Assembly: GCF_013167895.1 (NCBI RefSeq)
Contig: NZ_BLWC01000001.1
Location: 496,001-560,000 of the forward strand
Direction: 5' to 3'
From: Streptomyces fulvorobeus
GTDB lineage: Bacteria > Actinomycetota > Actinomycetes > Streptomycetales > Streptomycetaceae
Length of the DNA: 64,000 nucleotides
Shown here: positions 34,678 through 44,318 of the stretch, one piece after another
Layout of the letters: each line of letters opens with the position of its first letter
Position numbering within the stretch: position 1 is the stretch's first letter
Position numbers and translations under genes: made by a program
The notes under the pieces: model-generated
Seen by the model: the letters and a program-made list of their open reading frames with translations, nothing else
What the model was told of the DNA's origin: nothing
Database searches by the model: none

Positions 34678-35961
34678 TCACTTGCGGCCCGGGGTCCAGT
34701 TCATGCCCCAGCCGTAGGCGGCGTCGATCGTGCGCTGCGGGCTCACTCCGCGCTGCGGGACGAGATAGCGGGCCTCGCGCTGCACGGTGAGGTCTCCCCC
34801 GGTGTTGGTGATCAACGCGAGCGCGCAGACGGTGGAGGGCACGGTGCACTCGTCGAGGGAGAAGTCGATGGCGGCGCCGTGCTGCGGCCGCAGGGTGACC
34901 GTGGCGTGCAGATCGGCGAAACTCCGGGCGCCCTCGTAGACGGTGACGAAGATCAGAAGGCGGCGCAGCCGGTCCTTGTGGTCGAGGTTGACCGTGAGGT
35001 TCTCTCCGGTGGACAGGGCGCCTGTCCGGTCGTCGCCGTCGAGATGGATATAGGGCGGCCCGCTGAGGGAGCCGAAGGAGTTCCCCAGCGACTGGACAAC
35101 TCCCTTGCTGCCGTCGGTCAGTTCGTAGAGCGCGCAGAGATCGAGATCGAGGTCGGCGTGCATCGCGATGGCCCGGCCGAGTTTGGCGCCCCAGCTCTTG
35201 AACTGTTTGCGCACTTCCCAGTTGAGATTCACGTGAAGGGCGCCGGAGGTGCCGCCCTGTTTGGACAGGGAGACGGAAGGCGCTTCCTTGGTCAGGGTGA
35301 TCTTCGTCAGCCTGACAGGCTGCGTCACGGGCTGAGGCACCGGCTGAGGCACGGCTTGAGCCGCGGGCGGGGTGACCGGCCGGGGCGCGGGCGGACTCGA
35401 GGTCGGGCGGGGGCTGCGGGGCCGCTGTGCCTGTTGCGGTTCGTCGACGGAGATACCGAAGTCCGTGGCGAGGCCCTCCAGGCCGGTGCTGTACCCCTGG
35501 CCGACGGCCCGGAACTTCCAGGCCCCCTGGCGCAGGTAGAGCTCACCGAGGATGAACGCGGTCTCCACGGTGGCGTCGGCGCTCTCGAAACGGGCCGTCT
35601 CCGCCCCGCTGCGCGCGTCCACGACCCGTACGTACAGCCCGGTCACCCGGCCGAAGTTCCCGCCGTCCGCCGAGGCCGCGACGACGATGCGGTCGACGGC
35701 GGGCTCGATACGGGAGAAGTCGACCGTGAGGGTGTCCGTGACCCGGTCCTGGTCGGTCACCTTGCCCTCGTGGCGTACGGCTCCCGACGCGTGGGCCGGC
35801 TGGTTGTAAAAGACGAAGTCGGCGTCGTCGCGCACCTTTCCCGAGGAGAGCAGGAGCGCCGAGGCGTCCACGTCCGGTCCTCCCGGGGCCGCGCGCCAGC
35901 CCAATTCGACCCGCACGGCCTGAGCCGGCACCGGAACGTTGGTTCCTTTTAGCATGGTCAT
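34678..35961 (-). CDS. Double TerD-domain protein
   Basis: A 427-residue protein with two TerD domains joined by a Pro/Gln/Val-rich linker (about residues 180-225). The first opens with [14 protein letters not shown] and holds the acidic calcium-binding loop ([37 protein letters not shown]); the second has [20 protein letters not shown] and [10 protein letters not shown], the usual Ca2+-binding signature. TerD proteins belong to the tellurite/stress (ter) system, linked to membrane-associated stress and phage responses; Streptomyces have many paralogues. No other ter gene adjoins it. The start at 35961 has a GGAGG site; the longer frame to 36039 is not needed. Confidence 0.88.
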   Translation of the reverse strand: MTMLKGTNVPVPAQAVRVELGWRAAPGGPDVDASALLLSSGKVRDDADFVFYNQPAHASGAVRHEGKVTDQDRVTDTLTVDFSRIEPAVDRIVVAASADGGNFGRVTGLYVRVVDARSGAETARFESADATVETAFILGELYLRQGAWKFRAVGQGYSTGLEGLATDFGISVDEPQQAQRPRSPRPTSSPPAPRPVTPPAAQAVPQPVPQPVTQPVRLTKITLTKEAPSVSLSKQGGTSGALHVNLNWEVRKQFKSWGAKLGRAIAMHADLDLDLCALYELTDGSKGVVQSLGNSFGSLSGPPYIHLDGDDRTGALSTGENLTVNLDHKDRLRRLLIFVTVYEGARSFADLHATVTLRPQHGAAIDFSLDECTVPSTVCALALITNTGGDLTVQREARYLVPQRGVSPQRTIDAAYGWGMNWTPGRK

Positions 35962-36232
35962 GCTCGCCTCCATGAGGAGTCCGGCCGCCCGAAAGCCTTT
36001 CCGGGGACAACTTAATCCCCGGTGTGGCGCGGAGCACACAGCCGCGACGGGACCGGCCGGGCGTTCCGTCGGTAACCCCTCGTGAACTCGCCCTTTACAC
36101 GATCACGGGGCCCTTGGGTGCCCTTTTTTCCCAAGTTCGCTCGCATTGGGGATCGCTGTTCACCCACAACCCCCAAAGCAACCCTCTTATCGGGCTCCCC
36201 AATCAGCACATCGTGGGCTTAACTTGGGTGTC

Positions 36233-36693
36233 ATGACCTCCCCCGCTCCACCTACGGTGGCGGCTACTACGCCGCACCGTCGTTCCCCGACACCCCGATC
36301 TACGACTCCCTGGTCGCGGAACGGGGCACCCCTCAGATCGCGCCGATCAGAGTGCCTGCCGCGTACGACACCGGCAACAGCTATCTGCCGGCCCTGCCGT
36401 CGGCGCTGCCCGCCCTTCCTCCGGCTGCCTCCCAGCCGTCGTACGGGTACCAGCAGCCCGCCCAGCAGCAGTACCAGCAGGCGCCGATGCAGCCCGCACT
36501 GCAGCACGCTCCGGCGCCGTACATCCCGCAGCAGCCCGGCATGGCGCGCGGCTACCAGCAGCAGCCCCAGCCGCAGCGCCCCGCGCCCGGCACGGGTTAC
36601 GAGTCGATGCGTCCGGCTTCGCCCCGTCCCGCGCCGGCGCCCTCCCCTTACGAGGACCCGTACAACCGCCCGTACCAGGGCCGGGGGTACTGA
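36233..36693 (+). pseudogene. Small proline/glutamine-rich protein (DUF6643-like), frameshifted
   Basis: A short low-complexity protein, about 153 residues if repaired, of a type recurrent in Streptomyces. The ATG at 36233 gives MTSP, and adding one C to the run 36240-36244 joins it to RSTYGGGYYAAPSFPDTPIY and PAAYDTGNSYLPALPSALPA, continuing into a Gln/Pro/Tyr-rich tail (QPAQQQYQQAPMQP) to 36693. Without the repair only the part from 36352 is open. The function is unknown; the disordered tail suggests a scaffold or surface-associated role. It ends 20 bases before the MOSC gene. Confidence 0.75.
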
Positions 36694-36713
36694 CCGGCTG
36701 GCAGGATGACCGC

Positions 36714-37562
36714 ATGGATCTTCCCGTGCTCCAGGCCGTCCACGTCCATCCGGTCAAGTCACTGGCCCCGTACGCGCGGAGCGAGGTCGCGGTCGAGCCA
36801 TGGGGACTCGAAGGCGACCGGCGCTGGATGGTCGTCGACGCGGCGGGCAGAGCCGTCACGCAGCGGCAGCGCGCCCGCATGGCGCTGATATCCGCCCGGC
36901 CGCTGCCGGACGGGGGGATCGAACTGTCGGCGCCGGGCAGCGGGCCGCTGGCCGTCGAGGCCCCGGCGCCTGGCCGTACGGTCACCGTGGATCTGTTCAA
37001 GCAGGAGATCGAGGTCGTGGAGGCGTCGGGGGACGCCCACGCGTGGCTCGGTGCGTACCTCGGCGCTGAGGTCCGGCTCGTCCATCTCGACGCGCCCGCC
37101 CACCGCAGGCCCATCCCGCCCGAGCACAGCCGGCTCCTCGATCCGGCGCACGCGCGCCCGGGCGAGACCGTCAGCCTCGCCGACGAGTTTCCGTTGCTGC
37201 TCGCCGGCGTGTCCTCGCTCGACGCCCTGAACGCGCTCATCGCCCAGGGCCAGTACCCGGACGAGGGGCCGCTGCCGATGGACAGGTTCCGGCCGAACGT
37301 CGTCGTGGCGGGCTCCCCCGCCTGGGCGGAGGACGACTGGCGGCGGATCACCATCGGGGACGTCCCGTTCCGGGTGGTGAACTCGTGCGGGCGCTGCACC
37401 ATCACCACCACCGACCAGACGACGGCCGAGCGCGGCAAGGAGCCGCTGCGGACGCTCGCCCGCCACCGCAGGGCCGGGAACAACCTGGTCTTCGGCCGGC
37501 ATCTCATCCCCGACACCGCCGGAGTGATCAGGGTCGGGGACCCGGTCCGCGTCCTGGACTGA
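36714..37562 (+). CDS. MOSC domain-containing protein (YcbX type)
   Basis: A 282-residue protein with an N-terminal MOSC beta-barrel domain (VHVHPVKSLAPYARSEVAVE; GLEGDRRWMVVD) and a C-terminal MOSC domain (about 130-282) containing MDRFRPNVVVAGSPAWAEDD and the conserved cysteine region VNSCGRCTITTTDQTT. MOSC proteins carry sulfur or bind molybdenum cofactor; YcbX relatives reduce N-hydroxylated bases together with a ferredoxin partner. No such domain is fused here. It follows the small low-complexity gene by 20 bases and may share its transcript. Confidence 0.92.
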   Translation: MDLPVLQAVHVHPVKSLAPYARSEVAVEPWGLEGDRRWMVVDAAGRAVTQRQRARMALISARPLPDGGIELSAPGSGPLAVEAPAPGRTVTVDLFKQEIEVVEASGDAHAWLGAYLGAEVRLVHLDAPAHRRPIPPEHSRLLDPAHARPGETVSLADEFPLLLAGVSSLDALNALIAQGQYPDEGPLPMDRFRPNVVVAGSPAWAEDDWRRITIGDVPFRVVNSCGRCTITTTDQTTAERGKEPLRTLARHRRAGNNLVFGRHLIPDTAGVIRVGDPVRVLD

Positions 37563-37857
37563 CCGGGCGGCCGGCGAACTCCCCCGGGCGGTTACCGGTC
37601 CCGACCGGGGCAGGACCGGCACAGGCCCCTGACGAAACAGGCTTCCCGGCCCCGGTTCGCGGGCTCCGTGGGCCTGATGAGCAGCCGGCTCGTCAACTCC
37701 CGTCCGCCGCGCGCGCTACGGTGGACCGGCCCGCCCGACTCCTCGGCAGGCGGACCCGGACCCAGCGCTGCCGGAGGCCGGCCGCGCCGGACATCGCACA
37801 GGACGCGGACAGGCACGAGGCAGCGCACACGGCACGAGGTGGGGGCAGAGCAGCACC

Positions 37858-40296
37858 ATGGCACAGGGCACGGTCCAGGTGACGCACACCGGCACATCGC
37901 GATGGCGGCGCCGCACGGGTGAATACGCCTCCCTCACCGCCGCCCTGGAGGCCGCGGCCGACGGCGACGTGCTCACCATCGCCCCCGGCACGTACCGGGA
38001 GAATCTCGTGGTCCACCGCGCGGTGACGCTGCGCGGCGCCGAGGGGTCCGTGGGTTCCGTGCGGATCGCGCCGGTCGACGGCGTACCCCTCACCGTGCGG
38101 GCGTCGGCCGTCATCCAGGACCTCCACGTGGAGGGGCAGGACTCCGCGGCTCCCGGTCTGCTCGTGGAGGAGGGCACGCCGGAACTCTCGGATCTGCGGA
38201 TCGTGACCCGCTCGGCCGCCGGGATCGAGGTGCGGGGCGGAGCCAGGCCCTCCGTGCGCCGCTGCACCGTCGACAACCCGGCCGGCACCGGCATCGCCGT
38301 GCTCGACGGGGCGGGCGGTGTGTTCGAGGAGTGCGAGATCGTCTCCGCCGGGCAGTCCGGGGTCTCCGTACGTGACGGCGCACACCCCCGCCTCGAACGC
38401 TGCCGGGTCCACCACGCCTCCGGCGCCGGGCTGAGCGTGACCGGCGAGGGCAGCTCCCTGGAGGCCGTGGGCTGCGAGGTGTACGAGATCAAGGGCAGCG
38501 GGGTCCAGATCACGGCGCGCGGCACCGCGCACCTCACCGACTGCACCGTGCACCGCACCTCGGGCGACGGCATCACGCTGGACACCGACGCGGTCCTCAC
38601 ACTCGCCGACTGCGACATCCACGACATCCCGGAGAACGCGGTCGATCTGCGGTCCCGGTCGGTGCTCACCCTGACCCGTTCCACCGTGCGCAGGTTCGGC
38701 CGCAACGGGCTCTCCGTCTGGGACCCGGGCACCCGGGTGGACGCCAACCAGTGCGAGATCCACGACAGCACGGGCGACTATCCGGCCGTCTGGGTCAGCG
38801 ACGGCGCGACCGTGATACTCGATTCGTGCCGCGTCCACGACGTGCCGGACGCCCTCTTCGTCCTCGACCGGGGCTCACGCGCCGACGTGGTGGACAGCGA
38901 CCTCTCGCAGATCCGCAACACCGCCGTGTCCGTGAGTGACGGGGCCACCGCCCAGCTGGACGACTGCCGTATCCGGGAGGCGTCCACGGGCGCCTGGTTC
39001 CGAGACCACGGCAGCGGCGGCACACTCAACAACTGCACCATCGACGCCGCGCAGACCGGTGTCATCGTCACCAAGGGCGCCGACCCCACCATCGAGCGGT
39101 GCACGGTCATCTCGCCGGCCGAGGCCGGTTTCTACGTCTCCGCCGAAGGGCGCGGCACCTTCACCGGCTGCCGGGTCACCGGGAGTGAGGGCTACGGCTT
39201 CCACGTCATGGACGGCTGCCGCACCACGCTGAGCCGCTGCCGTACGGAGCGCTGCGCCCGCGGTGGTTACGAGTTCGCGGAGGGCGGCGCGTCCCAGGGC
39301 GACGGGCACGGGTCGGGTCCCGTCGTGGAGGACTGCACGAGCGACGAGAGCGGGCTGCTCGGCGCCGGGACCCCGGCGCCCGCGGTCCTGACGGCGGCCC
39401 AGTCGACGCCGGGGCTGCTCAGCGTGATGCCGGACCAGCGCGTGCGCACCGCCGAACCCTCCCCCGCAGCCCCCGCCGAACCGGTACGCGACTCGGGGGC
39501 CGTCCTGGGCGAACTGGACGCCCTGGTGGGCCTCGAAAGCGTCAAGCGCGAAGTGCGGGCCCTCACCGACATGATCGAGGTGGGCAGGCGCCGCAAGGAG
39601 GCCGGGCTCAAGGCGGCCTCGGTGCGCCGCCACCTCGTCTTCACCGGCTCCCCCGGGACAGGCAAGACGACGGTGGCCCGGCTGTACGGGGAGATCCTGG
39701 CCTCGCTCGGGGTGCTGGAGCGCGGTCACCTCGTCGAGGTGTCCCGGGTGGACCTCGTCGGCGAGCACATCGGCTCCACCGCCATCCGTACCCAGGAAGC
39801 GTTCGACCGGGCGCGCGGCGGGGTCCTGTTCGTGGACGAGGCGTACGCCCTGTCACCTGAGGACTCCGGCCGGGACTTCGGCCGCGAGGCGATCGACACG
39901 CTGGTGAAGCTCATGGAGGACCACCGGGAGGCGGTGGTGGTGATCGTCGCCGGGTACACGCACGAGATGGAACGGTTCCTCTCCGTCAACCCGGGTGTGG
40001 CGTCGCGCTTCTCACGGACCATCACCTTCAGCGACTACATGCCCGAGGAGCTGCTGCGCATCGTCGGGCAGCAGGCCGACGAGCACGAGTACAGCCTGGC
40101 GGACGGTACCGGCGAAGCGCTGCTGAAGTACTTCGGCGAGCTGCCCAAGGGCCCCGCCTTCGGTAACGGACGCACCGCCCGCCAGACCTTCGAGTCGATG
40201 GTGGAACGGCACGCGGGAAGGGTCGCCCAGTTCGCCGAGACGAGCACGGACGACCTCACCCTGCTCTACCCGGAGGACCTGCCCGAACTGCCCTGA
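37858..40296 (+). CDS. Parallel beta-helix protein fused to CbbX/SpoVK-type AAA+ ATPase
   Basis: An 812-residue fusion. Residues ~20-500 form a long right-handed parallel beta-helix: an initial pectate-lyase-like start ([20 protein letters not shown]) then about twenty rungs of the form xGVxVxxGAxxxLxxCxV. Residues ~540-812 are an AAA+ module of the CbbX/SpoVK class: [20 protein letters not shown], Walker [10 protein letters not shown] (597-605), Walker [11 protein letters not shown] (Glu661), and the sensor region [10 protein letters not shown]. There is no signal peptide, so the beta-helix is cytoplasmic. The helix could recognise a polymer or partner that the ATPase remodels. I know no experimental function for this architecture. 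Its 3' end overlaps a convergent gene by 31 bases. Confidence 0.88.
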   Translation: MAQGTVQVTHTGTSRWRRRTGEYASLTAALEAAADGDVLTIAPGTYRENLVVHRAVTLRGAEGSVGSVRIAPVDGVPLTVRASAVIQDLHVEGQDSAAPGLLVEEGTPELSDLRIVTRSAAGIEVRGGARPSVRRCTVDNPAGTGIAVLDGAGGVFEECEIVSAGQSGVSVRDGAHPRLERCRVHHASGAGLSVTGEGSSLEAVGCEVYEIKGSGVQITARGTAHLTDCTVHRTSGDGITLDTDAVLTLADCDIHDIPENAVDLRSRSVLTLTRSTVRRFGRNGLSVWDPGTRVDANQCEIHDSTGDYPAVWVSDGATVILDSCRVHDVPDALFVLDRGSRADVVDSDLSQIRNTAVSVSDGATAQLDDCRIREASTGAWFRDHGSGGTLNNCTIDAAQTGVIVTKGADPTIERCTVISPAEAGFYVSAEGRGTFTGCRVTGSEGYGFHVMDGCRTTLSRCRTERCARGGYEFAEGGASQGDGHGSGPVVEDCTSDESGLLGAGTPAPAVLTAAQSTPGLLSVMPDQRVRTAEPSPAAPAEPVRDSGAVLGELDALVGLESVKREVRALTDMIEVGRRRKEAGLKAASVRRHLVFTGSPGTGKTTVARLYGEILASLGVLERGHLVEVSRVDLVGEHIGSTAIRTQEAFDRARGGVLFVDEAYALSPEDSGRDFGREAIDTLVKLMEDHREAVVVIVAGYTHEMERFLSVNPGVASRFSRTITFSDYMPEELLRIVGQQADEHEYSLADGTGEALLKYFGELPKGPAFGNGRTARQTFESMVERHAGRVAQFAETSTDDLTLLYPEDLPELP

Positions 40297-42656
40297 ACCT
40301 CCCCGTCCGCCTGGTGGGGCAGGACCGGGCCGAGCCGTTCGAGCAGCACGGCGCGTTCCTGGGCGAAGGCGGGGTCGGCCTGGTAGTCGGAGTGGCCGAG
40401 GATCGGTTCGGGCAAAGGGAACTCGGTGGTACGGCCGTAGACCAGCGGGTCCTTGAGCGGCCCCCGGTCCACCTCGTGCCGCCCGCCCTCCTCGATGCGC
40501 ACCGGACCGCCTATCGGGTCGGTCGCGCGCCACAGGTTGCGCCAGCAGTGCACGGAGTGGTGCAGCCCGGCCAGGGGCACGGTGCCGAAGTAGGCCGGGA
40601 ACCAGCGCCCGTACAGCCGCTCGATCGGCGAACCGTAGGTGAGCAGCGCGACCTGGTGGCGGGCGGCGGCGGGGAGCTGCCAGACCGCGGCTGCGGCCAG
40701 GACGCTGCCCTGGGAGTGCCCGGAGATGACGAGCCGGCCTCGGGTGCGTCCGGTCCAGGCCGCCATCCGGGACGACAGGTCGGGGACGGCCCGCTCCGCG
40801 TAGCAGGGCGGGGCGAAGGGGTGGGCGGCGCGCGGCCAGAACGTACCGACGTCCCAGAGAATGCCGATCGTGCGCCTGGCGGAGACGTCGCGATAGGCGC
40901 GCCGGCCCCAGGTGACGAACAGTATGAAGCCGACGCCGACCATCCAGGAGCCCGTCGACTGCGCGGCTTCGGCGAGCGATTCGACGGCGGGTGCGGCACC
41001 GTCCATGGCCAGACCCGGCACCTGGGTGGTGGCCATGGAACCGGCGACCGCTCCGGCACCGAGCAGCAGGGTGGCGCCCGAGAGCGCGCCCAGGAGCCGG
41101 GGGGCGGAGTCGGTGAGCGCGGCGGTGGCCCGGATCATGGCGATCCGCCGGGTCCGTGCGGGGTCGGGTTCCTTCTCGGCGTACTCCGCCTCGACGGCGG
41201 GGCCCAGGCGGCGGGCTCTGCGGGCGGTGCGGACGACCAGCGTGAGGACGGGGACGAGCAGGAGGAGCAGGAGGACCGGGATGACGGATGCCTGCCAGCT
41301 GAGCAGGACGGGCGGGCCCTCGATGAGGGACCCGCGGCCCATCCCCGGGGTTCCGGAGCCGTCGAGCCAGTCGGCGACGCGCTGGGCGACCCCGCCGGTC
41401 ATGACGCCGCCGAGCGCGCAGGCGAGCAACGCCACCGCGGGGCCGCCGAGGCCGTAGAGCGTGGTGCGGGGTTCGGGGTTGCGGGCGTAGAGGATGAGGG
41501 CGACGGCGGCGAGAGCCGTGACCAGGGCTCCCTGGCCGATGGTGAGCAGCCTGAAGGTGGTCTCTCCCGGCAGCGCGCCCTCGGAGACCCAGCCGGGGCG
41601 CGACCAGGCGGCGTACACCGCGCTGAGGAGGAGCAGGACCACCGCGGCGCCGGGCAGGTAGGTGATGACGGCGCGGTCGAGGCTGTTGTCCAGGCGGCGT
41701 TCGCTGCGGCCCCGGCGGCAGACCACCAGGACCACGAAGAGGCCGCACAGGACGACGGTCGCTTCCAGCAGGGCTCCCAGGACGGCCGGTACGGGGCTGT
41801 CGGCGGCCCGGTCGTGGCGGGCGGCGGCGCCCCCCACGGCGGCGGTGACGGTGAGCAGTCCGGCAGCGGTGTGCGCGGCCCGCAGCCGGGCGACGAGCCG
41901 GCGCCCGTACCAGAAGCCGGGCCTGCCCAGCGCGGGCCGGGAGGCGGGCGGGACGAAAACGTCCGAGGAAGCCGGTCCCGCCTGCGCCTCGCCCGTCTCC
42001 GTCCCCGGCTGCTCCGGTTCGGCGCCGGCGAGCGGACGCTGGGACTCGTACGCGCTCCAGGTCCTGTTGGACAGGTACCAGAGCAGCGTCACGAGTGTGG
42101 TGGGCACGAGCGCGGCCACGACGAGCCGGCGGCCGGGCTGCGACCACCAGCCGCCCTGCTCCGTCGAGAGGAACCCCAGCCAGGAACGCTGTCCGGAGCA
42201 CCGCGGCTCCCCCGCGCACTGCCAGGCCGCCAGGTCGAGGGCGACTTCGCAGGCCGCCGCGGTGAGGAGCACGGTGAGGCTGAGCGCGAGGAGACGGACG
42301 AGCAGTCCGTAGAGGCGGACCGCCCGGCTGCGGCCGGGCGCGCCGGGCCGCATCCAGTGGGCGAGGTTGACGACCATGAAGGGGAGCAGGAGCAGCCAGA
42401 GGGCGCGGGAGCCGTTGCCCGACGTGAGGTTGGCCCAGCAGTACGCCTCGGCGACCGGTTCGTCGCCGTGCCGTGCCGGATCGTGCTCGGCGGCCAGGTC
42501 CTCCGTACGCCGGTAGATGGCGGCGGTGGCGTCACCGGTGACGCGGGTCGTGCGGGGATCGCCCAGCATCTCCTGGGGGGTGGCTCCGCCCACGCCGTGG
42601 ACCAGGAGCTCCAGCGCGGCGCCGGGGCTGTGCGGGGGCTGTGCGGCAGGGGGCAC
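40266..42656 (-). CDS. Large polytopic membrane protein with alpha/beta-hydrolase motifs
   Basis: A 796-residue protein. Near the N-terminus is [17 protein letters not shown], an oxyanion-type HGxG loop of lipase-like hydrolases. Eight or more membrane helices follow in the middle ([69 protein letters not shown] and others). The C-terminal cytosolic part carries the nucleophile elbow [18 protein letters not shown] and [17 protein letters not shown]. So both halves of a serine hydrolase flank a membrane block. A lipid substrate is an inference. The GTG at 42656 is chosen as start; it diverges from the DeoR gene and is convergent with the AAA+ gene. Confidence 0.78.
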   Translation of the reverse strand: MPPAAQPPHSPGAALELLVHGVGGATPQEMLGDPRTTRVTGDATAAIYRRTEDLAAEHDPARHGDEPVAEAYCWANLTSGNGSRALWLLLLPFMVVNLAHWMRPGAPGRSRAVRLYGLLVRLLALSLTVLLTAAACEVALDLAAWQCAGEPRCSGQRSWLGFLSTEQGGWWSQPGRRLVVAALVPTTLVTLLWYLSNRTWSAYESQRPLAGAEPEQPGTETGEAQAGPASSDVFVPPASRPALGRPGFWYGRRLVARLRAAHTAAGLLTVTAAVGGAAARHDRAADSPVPAVLGALLEATVVLCGLFVVLVVCRRGRSERRLDNSLDRAVITYLPGAAVVLLLLSAVYAAWSRPGWVSEGALPGETTFRLLTIGQGALVTALAAVALILYARNPEPRTTLYGLGGPAVALLACALGGVMTGGVAQRVADWLDGSGTPGMGRGSLIEGPPVLLSWQASVIPVLLLLLLVPVLTLVVRTARRARRLGPAVEAEYAEKEPDPARTRRIAMIRATAALTDSAPRLLGALSGATLLLGAGAVAGSMATTQVPGLAMDGAAPAVESLAEAAQSTGSWMVGVGFILFVTWGRRAYRDVSARRTIGILWDVGTFWPRAAHPFAPPCYAERAVPDLSSRMAAWTGRTRGRLVISGHSQGSVLAAAAVWQLPAAARHQVALLTYGSPIERLYGRWFPAYFGTVPLAGLHHSVHCWRNLWRATDPIGGPVRIEEGGRHEVDRGPLKDPLVYGRTTEFPLPEPILGHSDYQADPAFAQERAVLLERLGPVLPHQADGEVQGSSGRSSG

Positions 42657-42878
42657 TTCGGTGACTCGCTCTCTGGACCGCCGGCCCGTGGGGGCGGCGG
42701 GGACGACGGTGGACCCGGGGCGGTGCGCGGTCACCAGAATCGCGGACGCGGGCCGCCCGTGGCACCGTTCTCGCCGAATCTCCCCCGTGACACGGCCGGA
42801 GGCGGTGCGTGGCAGGATGAACACGTCCCGCAGCCGGCTGCGGGACCCCACGACCAGACGGAAGGACCGGACCCGGCC

Positions 42879-43715
42879 TTGAGCGAGAATCAGAACCTGC
42901 TCGCGGAGCAACGGCGTGCGCTGATCCTCGACGAGGTGCGCAAGCGTGGCGGGGTCCGGGTCAACGAGCTGACCCGGAGGCTGAACGTCTCCGACATGAC
43001 GATCCGTCGGGATCTGGACGCGCTCGCCCGCCAGGGTGTCATCGAGAAGGTGCACGGCGGCGCTGTCCCCCTGGTCGGGACGAGCACGCACGAGCCCGGT
43101 TTCGAGGCCAAGTCGGCGCTGGAGCTGAGCGCCAAGGAGGACATCGCGCGGGCCGCCGCCGCCATGGCCCTGCCCGGCAGCGCGATCGCGCTCTCCGGCG
43201 GTACGACCACGTACGCACTGGCGCAGCAGCTCCTGGAGGTGCCCGAGCTGACGGTCGTGACGAACTCGGTGCGGGTCGCCGACGTGTTCCACAGCGCGCA
43301 GCGTCCGGCCGCCAACGGCGGCGCCCGTACGGGAGCCGCCACGGTCGTGCTGACCGGTGGGGTGCGGACACCTTCGGACTCCCTCGTCGGTCCCGTCGCA
43401 GATCAGGCGATCGCCTCCCTCCACTTCGATGTGCTGTTCCTCGGGGTGCACGGCATCTCGGTGGAGGCCGGGCTCTCGACGCCGAATCTGGCGGAGGCCG
43501 AGACGAACCGGCGCTTCGTGCGGGCCGCGCGGCGGGTCGTCGTGGTGGCCGACCACACCAAGTGGGGCACGGTGGGACTGAGTTCCTTCGCGACGCTGGA
43601 CGAGGTGGACACCTTCGTCACCGACGCGGGGCTGCCGTCCGCAGCGCGGGCGGAGATCGAGGAGCACCTGCCCGGCCTGGTGGTGGCGGGCGGCTCCGCA
43701 GACGCCGCCCTCTAG
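42879..43715 (+). CDS. DeoR/GlpR-family transcriptional regulator
   Basis: A 278-residue regulator. Residues 8-60 are the DeoR helix-turn-helix (LAEQRRALILDEVRKRGGVR, VNELTRRLNVSDMTIRRDLD, then LARQGVIEKVHGGAV); the rest is a DeoR C-terminal sensor related to sugar isomerases (ALSGGTTTYALAQQLL; LGVHGISVEAGLSTPNLAEA; VVADHTKWGTVG). Relatives sense phosphorylated sugars. The natural N-terminus MSENQNLLAEQRR requires a TTG start at 42879, supported by GAAGGA upstream; no ATG or GTG fits better. The frame stays open far upstream but only as the shadow of the opposite gene. Targets are unknown; the divergent membrane hydrolase is the nearest candidate. Confidence 0.88.
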   Translation: MSENQNLLAEQRRALILDEVRKRGGVRVNELTRRLNVSDMTIRRDLDALARQGVIEKVHGGAVPLVGTSTHEPGFEAKSALELSAKEDIARAAAAMALPGSAIALSGGTTTYALAQQLLEVPELTVVTNSVRVADVFHSAQRPAANGGARTGAATVVLTGGVRTPSDSLVGPVADQAIASLHFDVLFLGVHGISVEAGLSTPNLAEAETNRRFVRAARRVVVVADHTKWGTVGLSSFATLDEVDTFVTDAGLPSAARAEIEEHLPGLVVAGGSADAAL

Positions 43716-43786
43716 AGGGCCGCCCGGATATCTGTCCGGGGTTCCGCTCAGCTGGCGGCGGGCCCGGGACGTCCTAGGATCGTGGT

Positions 43787-44263
43787 GTGGCCGTCTTCCG
43801 GATCGAGCGTTTCACCTCCCTTCCCGCCGCCGACGCATGGCGCCGGGTGACCGACTGGGAGCGGCACGGCGCGCTCGTCCCCCTCACCTCGGTGACCGTG
43901 CCCACCGGGCTGCCCACCCGGATCGGCACCGTTTTCGTGGCCCGGACGGGCCTGGGTCCGCTGGCGTTCGACGACCCGATGGAAGTGGTCAGGTGGACCC
44001 CGCCGGCGGCCGGCCGGGCGGGCTTGTGCCGGCTGGAGAAGCGCGGTTCGGTGGTGCTGGGGCGGGCGGCGATCGACGTCTACCCGACGGACTCCGGTTC
44101 GCACGTGGTGTGGGTGGAGGAGGTGCGCGTCCGCTTCCTGCCCCGGTGGGCCGATCCGGTGGTCGCCTCCGCGGGCCGCCGGGCCTTCGCCCGGGTGCTC
44201 GACAGGCTGCTCGGCGGGACGGGGCGCCGCGGTTCCCAGGCCGGCGATGTGACCGTCACATGA
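43787..44263 (+). CDS. SRPBCC-family (polyketide cyclase/Coq10-like) protein
   Basis: A 158-residue single-domain protein of the START/SRPBCC fold: FRIERFTSLPAADAWRRVTD as the opening strand and helix, TVFVARTGLGPLAFDDPMEV in the middle, and the long C-terminal helix ADPVVASAGRRAFARVLDRLL. These proteins bind hydrophobic ligands in a central cavity. The ligand is unknown. The start is a GTG at 43787. It follows the DeoR gene by 71 bases without an obvious terminator. Confidence 0.78.
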   Translation: MAVFRIERFTSLPAADAWRRVTDWERHGALVPLTSVTVPTGLPTRIGTVFVARTGLGPLAFDDPMEVVRWTPPAAGRAGLCRLEKRGSVVLGRAAIDVYPTDSGSHVVWVEEVRVRFLPRWADPVVASAGRRAFARVLDRLLGGTGRRGSQAGDVTVT

Positions 44264-44318
44264 TCAAGTCGTTGTCGGTGTGACGGTTTCCGCCTACGGC
44301 TCAGAAGGCACCGATTAC

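Noticed and set aside
40314..43715. An 1133-residue plus-strand open frame
   Set aside because: Only its last 278 codons (from 42879, the DeoR regulator) are protein-like; the rest is the GC-driven shadow of the opposite-strand membrane hydrolase gene.
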